From contig WARS01000032.1 of assembly GCA_008933995.1 (NCBI GenBank), positions 2,046,001-2,110,000 on the forward strand: a stretch of 64,000 bases of DNA, in the 5' to 3' direction. The notes below the pieces were generated by a model. It was given only the letters and a program-made list of their open reading frames with translations, ran no database searches and was not told the origin of the DNA. Source of the stretch: Datnioides undecimradiatus. Its lineage: Eukaryota > Chordata > Actinopteri > Lobotiformes > Datnioididae. Both the position numbers and the translations under genes were made by a program. The stretch's first letter is position 1. Each line of letters begins with the position of its first letter. Of the stretch, positions 46,775-58,749 are shown in pieces.

Positions 46775-47062
46775 GGACAGTGTGTGTGTGGAGGTGGGAG
46801 GGGGGCGACAAAGAGCAGAGCTCAGTGGTGTCTGCAATAGACAATGAGCGCTCTGTTTGGCTGTCCGTGATTCTGCTGGTGTGGGTCAGGCAGCCCTGCT
46901 TAATTCCAGGTTCTTGGCCTCTCTCCTGCTGCTCTGCTTTTCTCTTCTCAGCACGTTCTTTGCATTTATTGGGCAACCGGGTCCGTCCTGTGAGATGGGT
47001 TTCAGCAGGCTGATCCTGACTGCGCATTGATGGATTGCTGACTAATTGGCTCGAATCAGAAG
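46775..47062. promoter_or_regulatory. Putative regulatory island with SOX and homeodomain words
   Basis: GGAGGTGGGAGGGGGGCGAC (46790-46809) leads into GACAAAGAG and GACAATGAG (SOX-type), then GC-rich text ending in GCGCATTGATGGATTGCTGAC and CTAATTGGC (47020-47050). The opposing frames of 77 and 88 codons have no domain. Confidence 0.35.
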
Positions 47063-48066
47063 ATGTGGACCTTGTCTCACAGCCAGGTGTTTAGAAAGAG
47101 CAAAGTGTGCTGGTCACTCACTCACTTGTCTGTACAATGAAAACATAAGGAAATAAAAAGCAATAATGGTCAGGAGGGTTTGTCATCAGCCACTCTTGAA
47201 TGATTCAACGTTGATTCATTAGAGAATAAAATGCTTAAAACACACTATTTATTCATTGGATGCTTACATTCTCTAATTCTTACATCATTTAATCACTTTT
47301 GTATTATTTAAATGTAAAATAGGATTTTGGCATTTCACTACTCTCCTGCTTTGTGGGAAAATAAATTTATCAGTAAATTGCTGGGCACAGAGGAACAAGT
47401 ATTAAATTAATCCATTAATTATTTTGTTAACGTTTCATAAGCGGGAGAGAAAGTTCTTCACTCAAAATCTATTTTTACAGTAAAAATAATGACAGCGGAT
47501 TCAGCGTCTTAGTTTTAGAGTGCAGCATGTAGCCAAAAGATCTGTGTAATTGTGTGTGGCCCACACAGGAAATTAAGAAACCTCAGCAGCTTTAAGCATA
47601 TTTGTGTCTGAATTATCTTGGAACAGCAGATTTAAACAAAAGTGAAACAAGGTTCAGCATGTGCTCATTCTGGACATGTGTGGTCAGTAACAACAGTCAG
47701 TACTGATGTAGATTATATTTGGAAGAGCTGACTGTTCATGATTCAAGGTTCATACATAAATAATTTCTAGAAATTAAAATTGGTTGTTGTTTGTTTGTAT
47801 TCTTCATAAATATTTTTTTATATTTAATTGACTTTGTCAAGTATTTAGATTGATTTTTGTGGTTCTTTCTGTCTGTTTCAACATATCAATACATTCACAC
47901 TTTATAAGAGTATTGCATGATATGTTGAGGTGTATTTAATCATTGCGACTTCAAAGGATGAGGGAAAAAGTCAAAACAATAAAGAAAACCTGATGAATTT
48001 AAAGATCTTAAAGATGACAACATTAACAACAAACTGACTGAGTATCAGCTATGTGGACCTTGTCTC
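47063..48066. repeat. 16-bp direct repeat pair about 1 kb apart
   Basis: ATGTGGACCTTGTCTC stands at 47063-47078 and again at 48051-48066, each preceded by ATCAG at nearly the same distance. The 972 bases between are AT-rich, with no gene, no terminal inverted repeat and no clear A-tail. Could be the target duplication of an unrecognised insertion or a duplicated regulatory word. Confidence 0.4.
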
Positions 48067-48201
48067 GCAAAAGTACCATTAGCTACTGTGAGTGTGTGTG
48101 GCAGATAACAGTCTAAGCACTTTATACTTAGAGAACCAGAATAAAACATGCAACTCCCCCACATACACATGTGAGAATGAACCCGGTTACGTCAGTATGT
48201 C

Positions 48202-48228
<27 letters not shown>
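48202..48228. repeat. (TG)n microsatellite
   Basis: About thirteen TG units. Confidence 0.95.
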
Positions 48229-48232
<4 letters not shown>

Positions 48233-48519
48233 CTAGGGACCCAACAGAAACAGGGCTTGTTTATTTTCGACAGCATACTGAGGAGCAGAATGAGGATGAG
48301 ACAGATCCCCCTTTGAAAGTCCTGATCCAATCACTGAGTTCATCACAGTCTTCTCATTGCTGCTCACAGCAGTTACAGTACACTGCAGCCAGTGAGTGTC
48401 CATCCTCTGTGGGCATGCATTTACACAGATGGTTCTTATATGTGTGGATTAGCAAGCATATTTCCTCAATAAATGAAAAAAACAAAGGCTTCGCTGAATT
48501 TATTATGCCTTAATTGAGG

Positions 48520-49430
48520 AGACCTACATCAATGTATATTTGTGTGTGAACAAACCTGGATTTCTTTTTGTTTTAATTGCAGAGCTTAAATGTGGGGTCA
48601 GAAATTTAGAAACAAAATTCCACAGGTAGGTTTCTCTGGTTTGTTCCAGTCATATTTTCATTAGAAATAATGTTTTGGATTATGGTTTTAGTTTTGTAAA
48701 TTTACAAAAAATTAAATTTTTTGTAAATAAACAGTGCAGTATATCATATAATGTAAAATAAAATGTTTTAATATGACACGGAAAAAAAAATTAACTGACA
48801 AAATAACACATATACTAATAAGCTAATTGCAATATAAGCTATATGGGGAATTTTATATTACCACTGCAAAAGTCACAAGTCTAATACTGTATATGCCACA
48901 CTTTATATTAAATATATACTCAGTTTTATTCAATTTGAGCTTATCTTCTATTATGCCTTTTCTTTTTAAATTCACAAGGGTCTTTTTACATTGTTTTGTT
49001 TATCTTTGTGTCTTATGCAAAGCACATGGGAATTGCATTGTTTAAATGTGCTGTAAATCTGATCTCAAATATTATTGTGCATACATTTTAAATTACTTTT
49101 AAAATACACACATTGTATTTAAATACATGTAAACAGTATATGTTCCTAGATAAATATGTCCAGTAAATAATGACTGAAATAATGATTCACTTTTCCTGGA
49201 ATTTAATATTTATCTGAAATACACTATACTGACATTTCATGCAATTAATTAAACTCTTGTCATATATTGTCATGTATTTTGGTCGCATCATTAAACGTGA
49301 ATAAATCTGTGAATCCGTGACGGTGATTGATTGAAAGTAACTTTTAAAAATGTCTTAGTCTCCACCAAAGCAGCAGATCAAGTGTAAGCAAATACAAAAT
49401 ACGTCTGAGACGAGTAAAGTGTAATGTATA
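48520..49430. other. AT-rich low-complexity spacer
   Basis: No gene; among the most AT-rich stretches of the window, with many TTTA/AAAT runs. Confidence 0.5.
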
Positions 49431-49617
49431 CAAGTCATTCTTACATGTAGCAGAGTGTTAACATTGATGTTGAAGCTGCCTGGACTCCCCGTGCCCTCCA
49501 AGGTGAGCTCTGTCTCCAACAGGCAAAGGGGACCATGGGAAAGCTCACATGCCGATTAATCACGGCTAATGAGCTGGAACAGTGTAGCTCGAGCTGCCTT
49601 CCATGACCATCTAACCT

Positions 49618-49667
49618 CACACACACACCCGCACACATGCACACAAACATACACATACACATGCATG
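49618..49667. repeat. Interrupted (CA)n tract
   Basis: CA repeats broken by CCG, TG and AT steps. Confidence 0.85.
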
Positions 49668-49679
49668 TAATGTCAGACA

Positions 49680-51420
49680 CAGACAAACGTGTGAAGGGCA
49701 GAATAACAAACTAATTTTTTACTTGTAGTGTTAGTCTGCTATTATGTTTAAGTATGATAACTGATAAGAAGCACACATCTTTGTTTTATAGATTAAGGTA
49801 ACATTAACATTACAATTAAATATGACTTTTTGTTCTTTTATATTTGTAAATGTATTTTTTAAATTGGCAACATATTTTATTTACATTGTTTATTACATGG
49901 ATTAAGTAATGCTGTAAGAAAAAAAATTTGTCTGCCCAATTTCTTTCTTCAATAAAGTTAACAAAATTGCAAACTTACCATTGTGTATTCACAGTTCTTG
50001 GCATCAAAGCGACCTCTGCAACCAGTGGGTTGTAATGAACAGAGTTTAAACAAACAAAAAAGCAGAGCGATGAATGAGAGACGGCGGAAAACAGAAATAA
50101 GTGATGTCACATACAACGTGACGAATGACAAAGTTGAGGTTGATTAATATACTCCAAGTATTTTTCAGTGCTGAAAGGCATGCCATGCTAAAATGTGTGT
50201 GTTACTTCATTACATGTGTGGGCAAGAAGTAAATGTCTCCATACACTGCACTCTTTAAATCTATTCTTTGCTTTATATATTCCGCCTAATACCCAGTTAT
50301 CACATAAAAAACTAACTGAACCAAAGTGGTGTGAGCACAAAAAAATAATAAAAACATCATCCCTTTTAAGGTCCTACATGGTGCAGCTGTTATTATTTCA
50401 TGTTACATATGGCAAACCGTACATAATGTGGTTTCTCGACCTCTCTCTGGCTACTGAGGAAGCTACAGCTGTGGGCCTCTTACTGTAACCGTAATCCTTG
50501 TGGCACATATATCTTAACTGTCTCTTGTGAGTGCACATTTCAGTTATCATTCCTGAGGGTACATATGTCTTTAGGCCAACTTGAGTTGCAGCGTCCCCTG
50601 TCCTTGCACCCTGGCAGAAAAACCTTGGAAGGTGATTGTCATTTAAATTCTTACTGTTCGGAAAATAGATCCATTTGTTATGTGATTACAGTCTCGGTGG
50701 GTGGAGGTCAGGAGGGTGTGGTGGTCTATGTGTTGTAGAGGGCTATTGTATAGGCTGTAAATTATCATGGTTAATCTATTTGACTACGGTAAAGGCAACG
50801 GGTGTGGCCTCATGCCACAAAATCATTTTTATTACAAATTGCCTCTGTCTGGGATTACATGTTTACATTACAACCTGATACTCTCATGTTAAATAAGGAA
50901 CCCAAGCCTGCAGCCTGCATTGTGGAATGCACACCTGAGCAGTCTCATGTATAAGTTCTTATGGGTATATACACGCTCCTGCAGATGCTCGCTTTTAAAG
51001 ACAGACACCTGTCTGCAGTTTAAGAACTGACGAATGGAAACTTAAGCAAGTGGTCCCAGCAGAAATTTGTGGTATGGATGTTCATGTATATATCATCCAA
51101 ATAAAGGCAGGTTTAGCCAAATCCACCAAATGCCTATGGCACATATCCCACAGTGAGGCATCCAAGCCACAGGAAAACTCCCACCATAACATGCTGGAGT
51201 TAAGATGTTATTCTGAGTGTTGCTGCTGCAGTAGCTTCACCGTCTCAAGGGCTTTAATTCGGTTTAGGGAGTCAATCCTTAATTTGAGGGCAGATGTGAA
51301 GGTTTTGTTCGCCAATTAGTCATAAACATGCCTCATTTTAAATTGGTAATTACTTGTAGTTGCTAACAACACAGAATACATTGACTCTGTGTCACCAACA
51401 AGCCTGACTAAAAGCATCAT
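49680..51420. other. Spacer with CRE/ATF-like pair
   Basis: No gene. TGATGTCA (50102-50109) and ACGTGACG (50116-50123), two CREB/ATF-type words 14 bases apart, lie in a short CpG-bearing stretch (50060-50135). Confidence 0.35.
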
Positions 51421-51610
51421 CTGCATCCATACTTCTTCATAATTCTCAAATCAACCCATGCCACTAGTTCCATCAATGTGGAAAGAGCAGAGGGTGGGGT
51501 GACCTCTCTTGTGTGTTTCTAATATCTCCCCAAAAATCCCTGTGGGCAGAATCGTCTTGGGTGTTCCAGGGTGGATTCCGGTGTTGTTATATTTAACGGG
51601 TTCCCAGCGC

Positions 51611-51651
51611 AAAAGGGAGAAGAAAGAGAGGAAAAGAGAGAGAGAAAGAAA
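51611..51651. repeat. Purine (GA/GAAA) tract
   Basis: All-purine run following GC-richer text (51520-51610). It explains the Arg/Lys/Glu-rich plus-strand frame here. Confidence 0.8.
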
Positions 51652-51659
51652 GCTGTGTG

Positions 51660-52550
51660 ACAGCGCACTGGCTGCAGAGTATTGGCCTGACCTGGAGGAA
51701 AAAGCACCCTCTGTGCATTGCTTGGGGTAAGATCTATGTTGCCCTTTCTCTTCCCCTCTCACTCTCCTTTTTCTCTTGGTGGGGAGGAGGGATGTAGGTA
51801 ATGAAGCTTAAGTGAGCCTGGTGTCTGGTAATGTAATATACACAAAGCCCTTGTCAGGTCTGGATCCAATAATGTGTCATTTACCACGTCTGGAACAGAT
51901 TGGCCCAGATGATCGGAGTGAACCTTTGCCCGGGTGAAGAATACTCAGCATCACTCGGCCTGGAGGTCTTACAAGCAGGTCCCTGCCTTGCCCCATCTCT
52001 GTTGCACCTTTAACTTCCCCCCACCCATCTCTTGTAAAAGAAGAGGCATGCTTCTTATGACATAGATTGTATGGTGTTTTGTAGGACCACATTGGACAGT
52101 TTGTCTCAACTGCATCATTAGTACCTTTTGCAAGAGTTTTTCTCAAAGTTATTTTTTTTCAAGCAGTTGAGCAATGCTACAAATTTGAAAAAAGGTACTC
52201 AACTGAATCTGCAGACAGTTTGATTCCTGCCTATATTCACACCAAGGCACACTTTTCCAGACAGATATCAGAATGTGCTTTATGGCCACAAAACTGCCCA
52301 ATCTGTCAAAGCTCCCTGATGCAGTGGAGTTAAGGCTATTGAAAACAACCTCCAACAAGGGTACAGTGTCTCAAAACCTTGAATAAAACCAATTACTTCT
52401 TCAAACAAATACCCAGCTACAGGGAATGGAGCAGGTGCATCTGAATGTTACACAGAAAAGGGGCACAAATCTTGAAATACAAAACTCTGTTGCTTGACAA
52501 TTTCCCCACTTGTCATTACATCAAAAGTCAGACAAGCCTGACACACTTAC
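51660..52550. other. Non-coding spacer
   Basis: No gene supported. The part after about 52360 may already belong to the LINE remnant, but no motif shows it. Confidence 0.35.
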
Positions 52551-52599
52551 TATGTTCATAGGCAAATGTTCAGAGACTGTGGGCTGTGGCTGGGAATAT

Positions 52600-52830
52600 G
52601 CAGTAACAGTTGGTTTCATACATAAACTGTAGTGAGTCACATACTCCTGCTATGACTTGCTGTGTCAATCAGGATCTTTCCATTAATAATGGGGTGCCAC
52701 AGGGGTCTATTCTTGGACCAAACTATTCATATAATACATAAATAACCTTACTCCCTTTGATGCTTTTCTGTTATCATGTATTGATTATAGATTTATTAGA
52801 ATCTAAACTGGTCTACTCCAAAACATTAAA
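52600..52830 (+). mobile_element. LINE reverse-transcriptase fossil
   Basis: Translation of 52661-52720 gives LSINNGVPQGSILGP, the diagnostic motif of non-LTR retrotransposon reverse transcriptase, with GVPQGSILGP at 52691-52720. YINNL, the usual partner of that motif, follows at 52735-52749 in a different frame. The spacing is 14 bases where five codons would be expected, so one base has been lost. Downstream (about 52755-52800) decays and the YADD catalytic box is not recognisable. The element is 5'- and 3'-truncated and dead. The motif wording fits the Jockey/CR1/Rex-like group of fish LINEs; the exact clade is uncertain. Confidence 0.75.
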
Positions 52831-52839
52831 CAGTATCCT

Positions 52840-53740
52840 CATCTCTCTTGCTAAGTCATACTGACAACTGTCAGGTGACAGTTGATGCTCATTTACTTAT
52901 TTCATTTCTATTCTCCCAATCTCCAATAAGTAATTCATTTAAGAGTTCCACTATGTGTGCATTAACCTTAGCAGGACAAGTTTTAGGTAATTTGCACCTT
53001 TTAAAATAACCGTAAGCAGCTATCAAGATAGATTTTACATGTATTTGTATGGTTGACTGCATGTTTTGTTGTCAATTTATACTGTACCAGGCATTGTCCA
53101 AGCATTCTGCATTTGTTGCATATTTGCAAAATAGTAACATGTATCACCCCGTCCCGTCTTGCGTTCAATGTTGAGTTCAGAGGGCTTGCTATCTAAGAGA
53201 GATTCAGCAACTATGTCAATTCTGTTTATAAGCCACAAATGAAAAGATGCATATTAATAAACAGCTTCAGCTTATGATTGACATGGTACCAGCACAGATG
53301 TTGGGTTTTGTCGTTTTGTTTTCAGTTCAGATCAAAAGAGTCAGTGGTAAAACCAATGACTGTAGAACCACTGATTATTTTGGGGTAAAACTACTGACTC
53401 TTTTTGACTCTTTTACAACAGTGAACTTTTATGAATACATTACTGAACAACTGAACATAATTAAATCCCAGATCAGATTAAAATCAAAGACTTTGATATG
53501 CTGTGGGTAAAATCATCGGTGCTCTCGTACTGGACAAGAAAATGTATTTCTTTTCTCAAACATAAAGTCAACCACAATGAAGTCTCCCTCACTTCAAACT
53601 TGTGTTTTTACAGGCACCAGGGTGGGCATACGGTATGAGATCATGTTGCAAATTAGTGGTAGTAGTGGACTTGTGTTTTATGAAAGCAGCTTATCAGCAA
53701 TTTGTAGCTAAAAGAGAGTGTATTTGCTCACAGTGGTAAT
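52840..53740. other. Non-coding spacer
   Basis: No gene recognised; may contain further decayed LINE sequence. Confidence 0.35.
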
Positions 53741-53744
53741 TACC

Positions 53745-53920
53745 AAAGGCATGGGCCAATGTAGTCACTGGAGAGCAGGAAGCACAGGGCTAGAAGGGCA
53801 TGCGTGTGAATTTACCACTTCATCCCTGGTTGCCTGGATCCTAGGCGCAGCCCCTGGCCCACACAGAGAGCAGGGGGCCCTGGAGGTCTACAGCTGTGGA
53901 TGAGAGAGAAAAGACAGCGA
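53745..53920. promoter_or_regulatory. GC-rich block with CTCF-like site
   Basis: Local GC-rich, CpG-bearing block. CACAGAGAGCAGGGGGCCCT (53862-53881) fits the CTCF consensus over AGCAGGGGGC with one mismatch in the core and two upstream. The 61-codon frame over it is unremarkable. Confidence 0.3.
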
Positions 53921-53929
53921 GATAGTTGG

Positions 53930-54890
53930 TATGGAGGTAGAAGGTTTAGAGGAGGCGTAGTTTTTATCCTCTTCCTTTTTGTCATTGTAGGAAGCTCTGT
54001 ACTGGTTTTCTAACTGATTCTACCTTTCATTAAATATAAATAAAATACCTGTATTAGCCAGTGGGAAAGTAGACAAAAATGACACAGGCTATTTATATCT
54101 TTTCACCTTCCACATCCCAGAGGACATTCCTAAAATGAATGCATTTTTGACGAAGTGAGAGACAGAGGAAGAATAAAGGGTGAAAGGAGGGAATACTGAA
54201 AAGATTTCTGTCTTTAAAACTCCCACCTCTCCTATTACATACTCCAAATGTGCAATGTTATGCTCACCCAGGCGGAGTCATTCTGGAGGCTCCTCAGGAG
54301 TATTGTAGCTCCCCTCCACGGCACAGACTCTGATTTAGTACTGTTAATAAACATGATGTAGTGCTTACAGTGATTGCTCAGACAGGAATGTTTCTTTTTT
54401 ACTTCTCTTTTTCATACCTACATACAGTTTCACATGTTTGCATGTGGCGCTGAGAGAGAAAAAGAAAATGGGGAACTGCATGGTTTATTTCAGACCCTTG
54501 CTGCTTTAATTATTTAAGCAGAGGACACAGACGAATTCTTTTGGGGCACGTTTAGCACCGTGAAATGCCACCCCATCTCCCAGAATTATTACTCTGTGTG
54601 TCCTGTTGCTTTCTGGCGCAAATGCAGCAACTTGTTGAATCACAGCACAAAGGTGACAAGCCTCGGACTTGTATTATACTTAATCCCAAATAATTTTATT
54701 GTATATTATATTACTATTTTTATACTTCCAATGTACATGCATTTTTGTTGTGTAATAACATACCACTATCACAGGTTGTTGTCACTCTTAGGCTGAGAAA
54801 GATGCAATCGTCAATCTGATCACGTGCTGTATGTTCAGGAGGCATTTCTCACAAATGAAAAGACAGTTAGCTTGTTTTGAGCCTCTTCAA
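53930..54890. other. Non-coding spacer
   Basis: No gene. GATCACGTGC (54819-54828) is an isolated E-box. Confidence 0.35.
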
Positions 54891-54894
54891 AAAA

Positions 54895-55080
54895 AAGCAA
54901 CCATACCCAACAAGCTGGATTTATGATGTGCCTGCCAGCTTCTCCATGGCGCAGATCTTCCAGCAACATGCCTCGCGGCGCAGAGCCCACATCGCCGGCC
55001 ACAGCTGGCTCTTATTACAAACCCATACAGTAGCCATTCTTTTTCACTTACCCCCCTCCCTGTTTGGTGACGCTTATTAG
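54895..55080. promoter_or_regulatory. CpG-bearing putative regulatory island
   Basis: Short block of clearly higher GC and CpG (CATGGCGCAG, CCTCGCGGCGCAGAG, CATCGCCGGCCACAGCTG), inside AT-rich DNA. The plus frame (FSMAQIFQQHASRRRAHIAG) is protein-like but lacks splice boundaries. Confidence 0.3.
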
Positions 55081-55099
55081 AAATGTAACATACTAGTCT

Positions 55100-56165
55100 A
55101 GGAGTTTGTTACAGATTTATGTGTCACAGGTGCTCCCTTTAAAAAAAAAGTGTGCAAGGGTTACCTCACAATCTGCAACAGCATATCTATATGTAAGATG
55201 GGAGGAGTGTGACTAACACTTTTTTACATGCTAGCTTGTAAACAAAAGCATGTGTACTGAAACTGGAACACAGATTCTGGAGTGGACCCAAACTTGCTGA
55301 GAAATGTGTAGATCGTTTTGCAAAAATTGCAAACCCAGGACAACATTTAGTGTGGAGATAAATCCTCCTTAGTTCATTGTTTTAAAAGAATGTGAGAAAT
55401 TCATTTCTATCACATTACAAAAAAAGTTTTTTAATTAAAAAAGAAACAAAGGATAAAAATAAACAAATTCATTGTTTGTTCGTGTTCATCTCTCACTGTT
55501 CTGCCCAGTGGATTTCTTCCATCGCCATATTATATATATATTTCTTGTGTGTGTTACAACCAGCTAGGGAGCCAGTTATGCTACTTGTTCTGTATTTATG
55601 TTTGAAATTACAGATGTTTTATGTAAAAGAGGGTTGTGATTGTCAGCAGGCATATGAGCAATAGACTACACTATTAAAAGCATATTATAAGAATACAGTA
55701 ATTTTATAGGCACATTCTTGTGAGCAAACACAAAATCTTCATTTCCACAAGCAAACAACATATAATTTTCTTGTTTTTTGTGAATACCACACTAGTGAAC
55801 GTTTATGCTCACAGTAATTTGAGCATTCACTCTCCATGTTGTAAGGATTGTCTGTATTCGAATGAATTTCCAGAGCTGCCTCTTGATGGACTTTGACTGG
55901 TACCTGGTGTGTCTGCTGCCTGTCTGTCAACACCAGATACCCAGAGCGTGAGCCTGTGTGCCGGCAGACCATTTCACCCAGAGTCAGTGACGGCTGCCAG
56001 CACGGAGGGGTGGATCACACGCCTGCCCAGAACATGTAACAGGGTCCTGAAATTGCTCCTGACTGACTCCTGGCTTTGAGCAAGCATGGACACATTTAAG
56101 AAATAGAAAGCATTCTTGTCCCAGCCACACAACATGAGAACAAAGGTGATGAGTTCAGGGACTAA
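55100..56165. other. Non-coding spacer; minus-strand frames after 55740
   Basis: Two adjoining minus frames (55739-55972 and 55974-56231; the latter includes RSNFRTLLHVLGRRVIHPSV) lie over a GC-richer patch at 55850-56160. No family and no splice evidence. Confidence 0.3.
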
Positions 56166-56199
56166 GCTTTGAGTAGTAAGCCAGGGGTTCTGACAATGT

Positions 56200-56815
56200 C
56201 TGTCTCTTTCCATCTTTGCCCGTGTCTTCAAGTTTCACAGGCCGCTCTCCCTCAGAAGTGTCCCTCCCCTGCCCCTGTCTCGACTCCTCACTTTGTCTCC
56301 ACGCTCAGCTACACCTCTCCAGTTACTTGGCACCACACCTCCTGGTTGTTATCCCCTCAGCCTCTCTCCTTTGACTCGATCCCCACCCTCTCATGCTGAG
56401 GGGAGGACACTCAATTCCTTTAATGTGGCCTTGGCCCCATGTTTCTCCTGCCTGTCAGACTGATCCAGGAGCAGTGGGTCCCAGCTCCACCCTGTGTGAT
56501 TGATGGCAGGGATGCCCTCTCCTCTCACCCTCCAAGCCCCCACCCTTGCCCAGGCGGACAGCATAGCGTTTCATGAGCTCATCTGTGTGGCGCCCAGGAG
56601 CTACACCTCAAACGCAGGCACCACTCTTGTCTCGTCCCGCACGACTCCCTGGGGGACACAAAGCATATGTGACCTCTCTTTACCCAGCCTGCAACACCAT
56701 CTACACACGACTTTCCAATACCCTGACTGTATCATCACTGTCTCAACACTCAATCCCTCTGACGGCCAGACTTTAACTCTCACTAAACACCAGAATATCC
56801 CTTTGCTCCACATTT
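56200..56815 (+). other. C-rich, G-poor 600-bp block
   Basis: A long stretch in which the plus strand is strongly C-rich and G-poor, unlike any neighbour. An acceptor-like GTTTCACAG ends about 56239, followed by an open frame to 56399 (QAALPQKCPSPAPVSTPHF). A second frame runs 56500-56817 (Thr/Ser/Pro/Leu-rich, no domain). Could be a lncRNA exon, an old retrocopy, or a strand-asymmetric tract. No family recognised. Confidence 0.3.
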
Positions 56816-56829
56816 AAATTTTTATCCTA

Positions 56830-57820
56830 ATCTCCTCATAATTTCATAGATGCCACAATATACAGTGTTCCCAGTTCATTCAGTAAAGTTAGACTTACTT
56901 GCATGCAATTTCAAAAAGTGCTTCAGTATCATAAAAAGCCTGGGTTGGCTGTGGTGGAAAACTTGGCATGTTAAAAAAGAGAAGATGCACTAAGGCTGAC
57001 TGAACATGCCATGACATAGCAAAACACGCTTCTGCTTTTTCTATGTTCAGCAGCATTTCTCCTAGCAAGGTGCAAATGGTGGATTAACCAAAATCTTTCT
57101 CTAAACTTATCAAAGAACTATGTTGTATCATCTTTTCCTAAACCCGAATAAAACTTAATAAATAAATTGTTACAAATGAATATTTTGTAGTTTACTTTTT
57201 GAGAACTTCTACTTTTTATTTACCCTGTGGTATCTGCTTTAGCTGCTATTGTGATAGAATGGAGTTGACATGCAGCAAGACTCTCTGTCTGGACTTATAT
57301 CGAAATAATAATGTTGTTACGTACATCTCAACCCCACTCCTGTTTTTATTGTTTTATCTGCCTTTTCTGATGGCAACCTTACAAAGCCCCAGAGTGGTTC
57401 ATCAGCTGTAGTTTCCCAGAAAAACACACAGACCTCTTTGACTATCACAATCCCACCTGCTGCTCCTCTGTGTTGCTGTCAGACTGTCTATGGGCTGGGC
57501 AGACAGCAGACAGACTAGCCAGGTATCCACATGGCACTCTATCACTATGCTGCCCTGCCACACACACTGAGCTTGCGAAAACAGTTGCAGCCAGTACTTG
57601 GATTCTTGGTTTCAGCACTGCAATCTAGCTCAGCAGCACATATGTTCGCTGATGTTCACTGACCAACTGTCCTATAGTAAAGAGGCAAATCTTGCCAAGT
57701 GAAAAGTTACAACTAGGGAATAGGTGGTATTTTTCATTGATTATTATTTGGCATTGATTGATTCATTAATCCTTTCTTAGTCTTAGTCTCACAATGTGTG
57801 GTTCATCCATCTGCCCACCT
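56830..57820. other. Non-coding spacer
   Basis: No gene supported. Confidence 0.4.
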
Positions 57821-57829
57821 TACCTTAAC

Positions 57830-58070
57830 CTCCCCTCAGGAAGCCAGCGAAGGCCTGTCCTCCTTTGCATGTATGACATTCCAAGTGGGAAGGAATCTGA
57901 GGACACTGATCACCTAATCTCTCCAGCTGAAGCGGCACCTGTTGGGGCAGCGCTGAAGTGGAGGGGGTAAAATCCAGATCAGTGGCAGCCCTGCGTTGAC
58001 CTGATACATCTCTGTCAGTATCAAATGGTGCTGGCTACTACTTGACAACCACTCATCAATGTACACAGGA
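57830..58070. promoter_or_regulatory. Putative enhancer with OCT and divergent TEAD sites
   Basis: TTTGCAT (57864-57870, POU/OCT), ACATTCCA (57876-57883, TEAD) and AGGAAT (57891-57896, inverted TEAD core) lie within 33 bases. CACCTGTTG E-box text (about 57936) and a SMAD/TALE-like stretch follow. Even composition, no frame of note. Confidence 0.4.
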
Positions 58071-58384
58071 CAGGATGAATGATGGACTTCAATAAAACTT
58101 TATTGAGCCCTACTAATGTAAAATGTTATTCTGCTATATTCTAAGGCTACAACTACAGGTGTATTTTTATACAGTTTTCAGTTTTTAGATTTTGAAATCT
58201 ATTAGAATTCATTTTACCTTTACTTGTGATTTGAAAATATTACAAATTGGGTTGTGGGTTGGCAATCCATCATTTTTGCATTTTGTTACTGTACCTTATC
58301 TACTCTAACTCCCCATGTAGTCACTCCATCAACCCTATTTTGAGGTGTCTCTCATTCTGATGAAATATTACAGTTTCCTGGAAA

Positions 58385-58740
58385 CTTTAGAGCAGCCCAA
58401 TTGCTGTGAGGGCATTGCTGCGGGAGCCATCTGACCCAAATGAAACTAGATCATTCATGTAAGAATAGAGCACCAATGAAAAAGACATACAATACAGTCT
58501 GAGTCCTGCTTGACAACCAATCAAATACCTCACCCAGCTGTTCATGAGGTGACCATGTGCTGAGGAAGACTCTGAGAGACTGAGAGCAGGGACATAAATC
58601 ACCCAGGAGGACGCTGCAGTTGCTGCCCGTGTCTGCATGTGGTGAAGACATAGAGATTTTTGCCATAGCTTCTTTTGAGCTCTTGTCATTAGCCGTGTTT
58701 GTGTTATTATTCTGTTTACACTTGGGTTTACCAAATGTGT
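58385..58740. promoter_or_regulatory. Putative regulatory island with two open minus frames
   Basis: Two long minus-strand frames (115 and 71 codons) overlap in different phases, neither with a recognised domain nor bounded by good splice sites. The DNA is non-repetitive, with TGACAACCAATCAAATAC (58511-58528), a PBX/CCAAT-type word. Non-coding conserved element preferred over coding. Confidence 0.25.
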
Positions 58741-58749
58741 GTCTCAGTA

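Noticed and set aside
41988..50832. 17-mer CACAAAATCATTTTTAT shared by 41988 and 50816 as proof of a repeat family
   Set aside because: AT-rich 17-mers can recur by chance in a window this size and the flanks do not align by eye.
58387..58734. 115-codon minus-strand frame as a gene
   Set aside because: A second phase is also open for 71 codons over the same bases; no splice sites or family support either.
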